Source of the DNA: Metridium senile
Taxonomy: Eukaryota > Cnidaria > Anthozoa > Actiniaria > Metridiidae
Direction of reading: 5' to 3'
Assembly: GCA_949775045.1 (NCBI GenBank)
Contig: OX459105.1
Coordinates: 2,339,368 to 2,403,367 of the forward strand
DNA: 64,000 nt
Shown here: one piece after another, positions 43,601 through 56,270 of the stretch
How the letters are laid out: each line of letters begins with the position of its first letter
Numbering within the stretch: the first letter of the stretch is position 1
Translations under genes and position numbers: made by a program
The notes under the pieces: generated by a model
What the model saw: the letters and a program-made list of their open reading frames with translations, nothing else
Told to the model about the DNA's origin: nothing
The model's database searches: none

Positions 43601-46600
43601 ATCATGTTCATTGTCATCATCATCATCATCTTCAACATCATCATCACCACTACCCTTATAATCATCATCAACATGTCAATCACCATCACCATCATCATTA
43701 TCATCATCATCAACATTATCATCATCATCAAAATTATCATCATCAGTATCATGATCATGTTCATCATCATCAACACCACCACCACCCTTATAAGCATCAT
43801 CAACATGTCCATTACCATCACCATCATCATCATCAACATTATCATTATCAGTATCATGTTCATCATCATCATCACCACCACCACCATTATAATTATCATC
43901 ATCATCTTCAACATCATCATCATCACCACTACCCTTATAATCATCATCAACATGTCAATCACCATCACCATCACCATCATCAACATTATCATCATCATCA
44001 ACATTATCATCATCAGTATCATGTTCATCATCATCAACACGACCTCCACCCTTATAATCATCATCAACATGTCCATTACCATCACCATCATTATCATCAT
44101 CATTATCATCATCATCAACATTATCTTCATCAGTATCATCATCATCATCTTCATCATCATCACCACCACCATTATAATCATCATCATCATCATTTTCAAC
44201 AGTCATGTACATTACCACCGTCATCATGTTCAACATTATCATCATCACAAAATTATGTTTATAATCATGAAACATCATCATTCATTATCAATGTAACAGA
44301 TGCGAACCATGGAACGGTCTTCTAAATTACAAACTGCAAAGATAATTATTGGATGAATGAATGAACAATTGGATAGATCATTTAAAAAATGATTAATTGA
44401 AGAAATGAGTGGACAAACCAATATATGGATGAATGATCGAATCAATCAATCAATCAAAGTTTGAATAGATGACTGAAGATATAATTAATAAACAATTGGT
44501 AATAGAATTGCATTTGTAGCACCATGAAAAATGTTGACTTCACTGACGTTTCAAGCTTTTAATAGCCCTTCTTGTGGAGTGTCTCCAACGATGGGCTAAA
44601 GCTCAAAACATCAGTAAAGTTAAGTCAACATTTTTTATGGTATGACAAGAATAGTTGATTGTTTGTTCTAGAACCCTTGGTCCTGATGGTAAAGGAATAG
44701 AGATCATAATAGGTGACAAGAACTCCTTTGATTTCTCTAATAAAGATGTTTCTGGTGTTCTATTCCAATACCCTGATACTTATGGACATATTGACGACCT
44801 CTCTTCTTTGGTTGAAAAAGCACATGAAGGAAAGGTAGTTGCATATCAATCAATCAATCAATCGAAAAACACTTTATTTAAGCATGCTAGCCAACACTTG
44901 TCATGATTTCTTTTGTAAATTTCTCATTAATTATTCATGAGTTTTTTAAATAATTATGTAGTAAAGCTAACAAAAGACTGTGCCCCTGTTGGGCCTATGT
45001 ACCATCTATACAATTTTACAAAATATTTGATATAAATCAAATGCTCTGATTTGCTGAGAAGCGTTCTCTGTAACTCAACAGTGCACGGAGCGTCAATTTG
45101 TTTGATTTTAACTACTGAATATTTGATAAAAGAAATAGAAAACTCGGCAGCAGTGCTTTTTCGAGTTATAGAGCAATTGGAAATTAAAAAAAACCTCCAG
45201 AAGTGTTGAGAAGCACTCCACTGCGTGTCATACTTCTCCTAAAACTTCTTGCGTCTTCTTACAATTCCTGCGTGCTTTATAACTCAATAGAACATGCTAC
45301 TTCATTTTCTGTTTCTTCAATGTTATATTGTGTTTCAGGCTCTGGCCATCTGTGCAACAGATCTGTTAGCTCTAACAATCCTAAGACCACCAGGTGAATT
45401 TGGCTGTGATATCGCTGTTGGATCAACTCAGAGATTTGGTGTTTCATTAGGTAATGTTTAATAGAAATAGGAATATTTTTGATAACAAAATAGCTTTCAT
45501 TTGACCCTTACTCTTTCAAAATTCTCCTTCTTCTTTTCCTCCTCCACCTGCTCCTCCTTCTTCTCATTCACCTTCTCATTCTGCTCCTCCAAATCCTTCT
45601 CCCTCTCACTTTAGTAATTATGTAGTGAGATTTACAGATATCGTCATAGAAGTTATTTCTTTTGTAAGATTCTCATCAATTATTCATTCATTTTATAAAA
45701 ATATTTTTTTGATGGATTGATTGATTGATTGATTTTATTTGATTGATTGATTTTATTTGATTGATTATTGATTAATTGATTTTATTTGATTGATTATTGA
45801 TTAATTGATTTTATTTGATTGATTATTGATTAATTGATTTTATTTGATTGATTATTGATTAATTGATTTTATTTGATTGATTATTGATTGATTGATTGAT
45901 GTATTGATTGATTAATGACTGATTATTGATTGATTTTAATTGATTGATTATTGATTGATTGATTGATATATTGATTGATTATTGATTGATTGATTGATTT
46001 GTTTTGTCCAGGCTATGGTGGTCCCCATGCTGGATTCTTTGCCATCAAGGACAAAGGGAATTTAAAGCGTATGGTACCAGGAAGAATGATTGGTGTGAGC
46101 AGGTAAACCATTTGTTTCTTCTTTCAATTATGTTTCAATTAATTAAATGTATAGGTCTATATTTTGCTCACTTGCTCATCCATCAATCATTCATCCATTC
46201 ATTCTTTTATCCATATATTTATTTATTAATTTTTCAATTAATTTATTGATTTATTTAATGATTTGTTCAGTCATCCATCGTTCATTCATTCATTCAATTA
46301 TTCGTCTATTTATTTTTTGATTCATTTATCCTTTCCTTCATTCATTCATCCATCCATTCATCCTTTTATTCATCCATCCATCCATTCATTCTTTCATCCA
46401 CTCATTCTTTCATCCATTCATTCATCCTTTTATCCATCCATTCATTCACCTTTTATTCATCTATCCATCCATTCATTCTTTCATCCACTCATTCTTTCAT
46501 CCATTCATTCATCCTTTTATCCATCCATTCATTCACCTTTTATTCATCTATCCATCCATTCATTCTTTCATCCACTCATTCTTTCATCCATTCATTCATC

Positions 46601-48944
46601 CTTTAATCCATCCACTCATTCACCTTTTATTCATCTATCCATCCATTCATTCTTTCATCCACTCATTCTTTCATCCATTCATTCATCCTTTTATCCATCC
46701 ACTCATTCACCTTTTATTCATCTATCCATCCATTCATTCTTTCATCCACTCATTCTTTCATCCATTCATTCATCCTTTTATCCATCCATCAATCCATTTA
46801 TTCATTCATTCACCTTATTGTTGTGTATACACCTATTTCAATTAACGTTGTCCATCTGGAATGGTTGATGTGAGACCGATAGAAATTGTGGGAGTTCATT
46901 AAATTTCAAATACGTTGTTTTAATCACACTTGTATGGTGTTGAATTACAGATAACAGTATTTTAGAAGTAAACATTAATATTCAAGGGTGATTATAATAG
47001 TGCATTTGCAGTTTAACGAGCTCCCACAATTCCTATCGGTCTCAGATCAACCATTCCAGATGGACAACGTTAACTGAAATAGGTGTACCCCCCTTCCCTA
47101 AAATACCTTTTTCTTTCTGAGGTAATTTACAAAATTGAGTGTCATTGTTTTCCATAGAGATTCACATGGCCAGCCATGTTATCGCCTTGCACTACAGACA
47201 CGAGAACAGCACATCAGAAGAGATAAGGCCACCAGTAATATATGTACAGCACAAGCTCTGCTGGCTAACATGTCAGCTATGTATGCTGTGTACCATGGAC
47301 CTAAAGGATTGAAGAACATTGGACTGAGAGTACACAATGCAACGTTATTACTAGCTGAAGGTAGGATTGAAGAGCACACATGTGCTGTGTGAAGTTTTAA
47401 AGCATGTGTTGTCAGAACATGAGAGAATGTTAAGAGAACATTGGACTGAGAGTACACAATGCAATGTTATTACTAGCTGAAGGTAGGATTGAAGATTTAG
47501 GAAATACAAATGCACACATGTGCTGTGTGAAGTTTTAAAGCATGTGTTGTCAGAACATGAGAGAATGTTAAGAGAACATTGGACTGAGAGTACACAATGC
47601 AATGTTATTACTAGCTGAAGGTAGGATTGAAGATTTAGGAAATACAAATGCACACATGTGCTGTGTGAAGTTTTAAAGCATGTGTTGTCAGAACATGAGA
47701 GAATGTTAAGAGAACATTGGACTGAGAGTCCACAATGCAATGTTATTACTAGCTGAAAGTAGGAATAATGACTATTTAAAAAATAGAAAACATGTGCTTG
47801 TGTTGTGTGCAGTTTTAAAGCATGTGTTGTCAGAACATGAGAGAATATAATGTTAAGAGAACATTGGACTGAGAGTACACAATGCAACATTGTTACTAGC
47901 TGAAGGTAGGACTGAGTATCAGTAATACAGCACTAGTCGAAAGCTGCATTTTCTTCGGCCCCCTAATACAATACCGCTATTGTTTTGACCTTTGCTATCA
48001 TTATAGTAAAATATGTTGTTTCTTCTTTCATTCCAGGCATCAAACAAGCTGGTCACCATGTCGACCAAACTCATCCTGTTTTTGATACTCTTAAGGTATA
48101 AAGCAGAAATATTTAAGTAAAGACATTAGTCCTCTTCACAGTTCCGTTCAATGACCACAAATAATAGCTCCAAGTCAAGGTTTGCATTGTTGCACATGAT
48201 AAATGATAGTTTTGCTATGTGTGGCAACTCAAACCTCGACCTGGAACTATTATTTGTGGTCACTGAACAGAACTGTGAAAAAATTGATATAATCTTTGTC
48301 CTTTTCACAGTTCCATTCAATGACCACAAATAATAGCTCCAAGTCGAGGTTCGAGTTGTTGTGCATGATAAATTATAGTTTTTTATGTGTGGCAACTCAA
48401 ACCTCGAGCTGGAACTATTATTCGCGGTCACTGAACAGAACTGTAAAACAATTGATATAATCTTTGTCCTTTTCACAGTTCCATTCAATGACCACAAATA
48501 ATAGTTCCAAGTCGAGGTTTGCATTGTTTCACATGATAAATTATAGTTTCGTTATGTGCATCAACTTGGACCTCAACTTGAAACTATTGTTCGTGGTCAC
48601 TGAATGGAACTGTTAAAAGGACTATTAGTAATGATGATTATATCATGTATTGTCATGCAATATATTTATTTTTGAGATTAGCTGTGCATTATTATAAATA
48701 CAAGATTTTATATGTGACTGTATATTGTTTCCTTTTATCTAGAGTATAGAATATATTTTTTTAAAGTTTCCCTTTGATTATAATTATTTTTATAGGTTAA
48801 AGCAGCTGATGGTAATGTAAATACTATAATCAAAAGAGCTGAAGAGATGATGATCAATTTTAGAAAAATTGATGATGAAACAGTAAGTAAAAAACCATAC
48901 GCATCATCTGTATCTCATAATGATTGTTATCATCACCATTCTTG

Positions 48945-49035
<91 letters not shown>

Positions 49036-52000
49036 TCATCATAATGATTGTTATCATCACCATTCTTGTCATCATTGTCACCATCATCATCATCTCCATC
49101 ACCATCTCTATCATCACCATCATTGATCATAATGATTGTTATCATCATCATTCTTGCCATCATTGTCATCATCATCATCTTCTCCATCAATCAGCATAAT
49201 GATAATGTTATCACCATTATCATCATCATTCTTGTCATCATCATCATCTTCTCCATCAGTCAGTATAAATAATGATAATCTTATCACCATCATCATCATC
49301 AACATTCTTGTCATCATCATCATCACCATCATCAAACATTAAATGTCCTTGTCTCTCTCTCTCTTTTCTGACAGCAATTGATAAACCCTGATTTTCTTTA
49401 GATTGGTGTCTCACTGGATGAGACTGTCAAAGAGGAGGACCTGAATGACCTACTCAAAGTCTTCGGGTGTCAATCTACAGCGGAGGAATTATCAGAGAAC
49501 ATGAGTGAAGAACCGCAGCACAGTCTCCTACACACACCATTCAAGAGACTTAGTCGCTATTTGACACATCCTGTATTCAATAGTCATCACTCAGAGACTA
49601 ATATTGTACGATACATGAAACAGCTGGAGAATAAGGATTTGTCTCTTGTTCACTCGATGATACCACTGGTAAGTAGAAGAATTATATTTTGTATTTTATT
49701 TTATTAGCTTTGCCTTAATAAATACAGTAACAAAGAAAACAAATTACATTACAAAGATAACTAGATGCACTTGTGCGTTTACTCAGGCTACGTCATAGAG
49801 TAGTTGTGGTTTACCTGTGGTATTACATCGTGTGTAATCTCGATACAATGATAGACCCATAGATAGAAAAGGTAAACCTAGACTCAGGCTACGTCATATA
49901 GTAGTTGTGGTTTACCTGTGGTATTACATCGTGTGTAATCTCGATACAATAATAGACCCATAGATAGAAAAGGTAAACCTAGACTCAGGCTCCCCTGTGG
50001 GGAGCCTGAGTAATAAATAAATAACATGGCAGGGTACCCACAACAGCGTTAGCGAATTACTGTGGACCCAGATTGACATATTCAGACAGACAGACAAAAT
50101 TAATAGAAAGGGACCAGTTGTGCGAAGCCAGAATAAAGTTATCCACTGGATAAGAGTTATAAGGTTTTAAAAAGTTTCATCAACCTTATTGATTTTATTC
50201 AAACCAAGCTTTGCGGCTACTTGCCCATCATCTGGGTAAACAATGTGAATATTTTGTCGTTATAACAACCGCATTATGAGTATGTAAAGAGCGTGTGCAA
50301 AAGATATGATATATATTATTATATAATTTTTATTTGTTCAGAAGACTTAAATAATTATTCAGTAGAATTCTAACACTATCTTTGTTAAAGAATTTGATTG
50401 TTTATATATACAGGGATCATGTACTATGAAATTGAACAGCACCACAGAAATGATGCCGATAACATGGCCCAAGTTTGCAGACATCCATCCGTTTGTTCCC
50501 ATTGAGCAAGCTGAGGGTTATTCAAAACTTTACCAGGAATTAGAGCATGACTTATGCGAGATAACAGGGTTTGATGCTGTCTGCTTCCAACCAAATAGGT
50601 AGGTTTTATTCAGGTGTTACAAGTTTCATTCTATTACATATCGTTTATATCAAACACTGACACAGCCTATACTAGCTTACTCGCTAGTTTCTATTTCTTT
50701 TTTTTACGGTGTTACAAATTTCACTATATTACCTATCATTTATATAAAACACCGACACAGCCTATACTAGTTTACTCGCTAGTTTCTATTTCTATTTTTT
50801 ACGATGTTACAAATTTCATTCTATTACCTATCGTTTATATCAAAACACTGAAGCAGCCTATACTAGTTTACTCGCTAGTTTCTATTTCTTACGATGTTAC
50901 AAATTTCATTCTATTACCTATCGTTTATATCAAAACACTGAAGCAGCCTATATACTAGTTGCACGTTGTATAATCCTTATGCTCCCTTATCTTATATTAT
51001 TGCAATGATTTTTAATTCACATAGTGGAGCGCAAGGAGAATACACGGGACTGAGAGTGATAAAGGCTTATCTAGAAAACATAGGGCAAGAACAAAGAAAG
51101 GTATTATAAGCTATTATTTATCATGGCCATCATCATCATGGCCATCATCATCATCATCAACACTATCATCATCACCTTCATTTCGTAACCACCCCCAGTA
51201 CCACCAAATGAATATCATTGTCATCATCATAGTGATCATCATCATTATCTTTTTCATCATCATCACCATTATCATTTTTATCATCAATTATCATCACCAT
51301 CATCATATTCATGATCATTAGCATCATCACCATTAATGATAATAGCCATCATCAATTATCATCATCATCATCATTATCATCACCATCATCATAATCATGA
51401 TCATTGGCATCATTAGCATCATCATCATCATCACCATCAACCATCATCATCATCATCACCACCACCATCATCATCATCTTCATAATAATCACAATCTCCG
51501 CTACCACCAATATTATTGCCATCATCATCATAACTATGATCATTCTCATCATGATCATTATTGCTAACAATCATATATATAATACGCTAAGCGAAGATGT
51601 CCGCATCTTATTCCAATAAACCCGGCCACTGTGCCACCAAACGAATTCCATAAATGCTAAGAACAGGTAATTGTGGGTGCAATAGGGGGTAAATTGGAAC
51701 AAGAAATTAAATGCTTGCAAAACTAGAAATCAAAGTCGTCTCGCAGCGATCTCACCTCGGCCGTCATCTTGGATTATCATTGACACAGGGAGCCCAATCA
51801 TTACAAAGAGCAGCCCAAGCGTTAGCCTGTTGTGCAGACTTCGCCAGAAAAGTAGAACTCTACCCAAGCGTACCTCCTGTCAAAAGAATTTAGGGTAGAA
51901 TAACAATAAATGTAAAAGTAGTGAATTTTTCACGGGTGCCCCAACTAATAATCTATAATACCTCTAGGTGTGCCTAATCCCTATCTCAGCCCACGGCACC

Positions 52001-55000
52001 AACCCGGCCAGTGCTCAGTTGGCAGGACTAGAGGTGAAAGTCATCAAAGTAGATAGTCATGGCAATATTGACATGGATGATCTCAAGGAGAAGGCTGAGA
52101 AGTACAGCAATGAATTAGCTTGCATCATGGTGACCTACCCATCAACCAATGGTGTCTTTGAAGCAGGAATTAGGTCAGTACTTTACTATAATATAGTATT
52201 CTATTCACACCGGTCTTACCCGTACTCCTTTGAGTATTGAAGGTCTGGCGGGCCACTTTCAAATTAAGATGATAAAAATAAAGAGAGGAGGGAGGGAAAC
52301 TGGAAGTGGTCAAGGGGTTAGAGTACAGATATACGATAAAAATGGTGTAAAGGTGAAAGCCAAATAAACAAGATATGGCACACACAAAGACTGCCTGAGC
52401 AAATTTGATAATGTATGCATGTAGTTGTTCCTTTTATATTTCGTAAAGGGTAAGACCACTGTAAATAGTCTGACAGTGTTCAGAATGTCTTTGTACTATG
52501 TTTTCATATTCTAGTTAACAGGTTCCTATTTTCTGAACATTCTACTGCTTCAAAACCTCTAAAAATGAAGTGTTAAGCTCAAATACACTGAGAGTTTGTA
52601 TTAAATATTATTTCTAATCTGTTCTCTCAAGGAATGTGGGTTAATAATTAAAAGTAGCAGAAACAATGTTCACTGTAATTCAATGATGTATGTTGTTGTT
52701 GTTGACAGGGAGATCTGTGACTTGGTTCATTATCATGGTGGTCAGGTGTACTTAGACGGAGCAAATCTAAATGCACAGGTTAGTTTTGATAATAATTGAA
52801 TGAATGAGGCTAGGTTTACATGGGACCGGACGAATTTTTGACCGGTCAAAAAATCGTCCTGGTCATGCTGTTCACACGGTTAGGCGGACAAATTATTGCA
52901 CGTTTAGCGCGGTCCTGTGTGAGCGGATGTTTTTTTGACCAGTCAAACATTTGTCCGGTACCTTGTAAACGTAGCCTGAATGAATAAATGAATAGTGAGC
53001 ACAATATCAAGTATTTCTTGATGTGAATTGTGATGATAGTCTTATGATAAAGTTCATGATCATGGTAAATTGGAACAAAATGTGTGATAATGATGATACA
53101 ATGATGTTGATGATTATGATGATCACAATAGTGATGGTTGATGATGATAATAACAGGCATCCCAGAGCTCCTATATTTCCTATATAATATATACATGATT
53201 CACAACCTCATAAGAACGCGCGCTCTCATTGGCTAGCTATCTCCGAATCTGAGACCATATTCACTGCTCAAGCTCGGAATATTGCTTCTCAGCAAAATGG
53301 CGACTCGTTTTGCAACAATTACCGATGAAGAAATTGAAAAAATTCAACAAAACGCAATTCCACAAAACACAAAGAAAGCTACAAAGTTTGGTTTAAGTGT
53401 TTTTCAAGGTAAAACGGCATTTTAAACATAAAAAAATTTGAATTCATAGAAAGCGAGGTTCAACGTTCGTGCGCCTTGTCACGCTATGTAATGTTATGCA
53501 ATAAATTTCTTAATTTATACAAAACTTTTTGTTTAATTTTTTTTTGTTCGGTTGTGAATCATGTATATGATTCAGGCTCAGTGACAATAATAATAAAGAT
53601 GATTTAGATTATGATTATGACAACAATGATGGTTATTATGTTGCTGCTGATGATGCTGCTGTTGATGATTACATACATACATACATTGACTTTATTTAAA
53701 CACGATATGTATTAAAGCTTACACTTATGGGGTCGTGTTATAATGATGACAACAATGATAATAATGATAATGATGATTAGGATGACATTGATGGTGGGAG
53801 GATGATGCTGATGTTTGTGATTATGATGGTGGCAACAATGATGGTGATCATAATTATGATCATTATTTACAAAATGAATACAATGTATAATATGGTATTT
53901 CTTTCTTACAAATAATTACTAATAACCAATATTCTATGGTTCTGTAAAAGGTTGGCCTGTGTCGTCCAGCTGACTATGGAGCGGATGTTATGCATAGCAA
54001 TCTACACAAGACATTCTGTATCCCACATGGTGGAGGAGGGCCTGGTATGGGGCCTATTGGAATGTAAGTACAATTGGATAACCACAATGTACAATTAATG
54101 TACTATTACTTTGGATTTGTCCTGCGGTAGAGCAACTTGCAAAAAAAAAAACCAGTGGTAACAATGACGGATATAGTGTTTGCGCTCTATTACACAGTTA
54201 TAGCAGTTTGATTTGATTTCATAGATACAGACTGTATTTGCGCTCTATTACACAGTAGCAATTTTAATATGTTATTTGATAGATATAGTGTTTGCGCTCT
54301 AATACACAGTAGCAATTTTATTTTATTTGATAGATATGTTTTCTGTCTATTCTAACCAGTAGCTTTTTGTATGTTTCCAGTAAGAAACACCTTATCCCCT
54401 ACCTACCATCCCATCCAGTAATGCCACCAAAAAGTACTGTAGCTCCTGATGCTAAGCCGTTTGGTGTGATATCAGCTGCACCCTATGGTTCTAGTGCTAT
54501 CTTGACTATATCATGGGCTTATATTAAATTAATGGGTGGCGAGGGACTCACTAAAGCTTCACAGGTAATCATTATTATTGTAGGCCTTTTGCAACAACAG
54601 GTCACCCTACCTCTTTTAAATATTTTCTTTGGATTTGTATGGAAAATCTGTTCGCATATTTTCCATACAAATCCTTATAAAGTATTGAATTTTATATTTA
54701 ATGCCATTTCTCCTATGCTCATTATTATGAGCTAAAACTTTTGCTTCTTACTAATATGGAGGTGCTCTTTTCATTTCTGATGTTCATTTTGACACAGCTG
54801 GTCGATTTAAAAGGGGCAAGGTCACTTGACCTGTTGTTGCAAAAGGCCCATAATTGTAGATACATGAGAAAAATATAATTTGCCCTTAGAGGGAGGGCTT
54901 TCTAGTCCGATGTGTTACCACTACACCACAAGGACCAACCACACTGGTTACACAGCTGGACAATGTAGTATAGGGCAACTAAGGAGGTCCCAGGACAATT

Positions 55001-56237
55001 TTAATCTCTAACGTAAAATTAATGCTAAAAAATAGAAGTGCAAAATTGAAAAAATTGTGAAAGAATTGTAGGTTCGAACCTGGACCACAGTGGTAAGAGG
55101 CCAGTGCTCTCACCGCTAGGCCACCCCCAGCACCCACCCTTGCTATGTACTTGCATTTCACTTAATACACTTATACATCAGCATAATCATGTAGATAACA
55201 TATTTCAATGTGTTAAAATTAATTCAGTCAATAATGATTCTCACTATATATCACAACTTGATCATTTTTCAGGTTGCCATCCTTAATGCCAACTACATGG
55301 CGACAAGGTTGAAAGATCACTATGATGTCCTGTTTATAGGAGATGGTAAGTATGTCATTCATGTTAGATTAAAACGTATCAGCTAAACCAGCCAATCAAT
55401 GGTGGAAATGGTTGAAAGGGCATTCTTTTCGTCACATATTTGCCTCAAAACCTGTCTGCAAAGCCTGTCTGCATTTATCAAATGATATACAAATATTCTG
55501 ATAAATGTTTGGACACATGGGCCGGCTGAAACCTTAAAGATAGAGCAAATTTAGTATGACTTTGAAAAGCTCACGGCACGAACGCAGTCAAGGCACGGCC
55601 AGGCACATCAAAAAACTCTAGAAACATCACGGACACTGCAAGGCACGTGCACAGCACTGAACCTTTGACAGTCATACGAAATCTGCTCTATGAAGATTAA
55701 TATGGCTAGTTCTTATATAGCGCATTTCCAGAACTGCTCAATGTGCTTACTCAACGTGTTCGAGTTGAAGGTATATCAAGGAGCATTAAGCTGCCACCAT
55801 ACAACCCATGTCTGAACACGGAGCTCTTTTACGTCCCTCAATGTTGTTAAGTATTGAGAGACAAAACCTCCATTTTACGTTGTTATCCGAGAGGACGTGA
55901 AGGTCTAACCATTTGTAGATTTTAAAGAGACAAAGGCAACAACTTCTTCTTAATTATTTAAAGACCCTGATTTTAGGGGTAGCATGAGCTGTTACACCTT
56001 TTGTTTGCCTATCTGCGGTGGATTTGAGTCAATATTATTCTATTCTGTCCAGGTTATTGTGCCCATGAGTTCATCATTGATGCTAAAGATTTCAAGAAAT
56101 CAGCAGGAGTGGAGGCTATGGATATCGCCAAGAGATTACAAGACTATGGTATGATGATAATGATTATTATATTGATGATGATGGTGGTGATGGTGGTGGT
56201 GGTGGTGGTGGTGTTGCTAATGATGATGATGGTGGTG

Positions 56238-56270
<33 letters not shown>

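Noticed and set aside
43481..44296. Long open frames (over 200 codons) on both strands in the ATC array of GLDC intron 5
   Set aside because: They exist only because the trinucleotide repeat has no stops. They are poly-Ile or poly-Met, sit inside an intron and overlap on both strands.
46263..46868. 201-codon frame rich in His-Pro-Phe-Ile
   Set aside because: Product of the CATT/CATC higher-order repeat in GLDC intron 8; also runs into a MITE.
55068..55128. Functional tRNA gene
   Set aside because: A and B boxes are present but the anticodon stem and acceptor stem do not pair; better explained as a SINE head.
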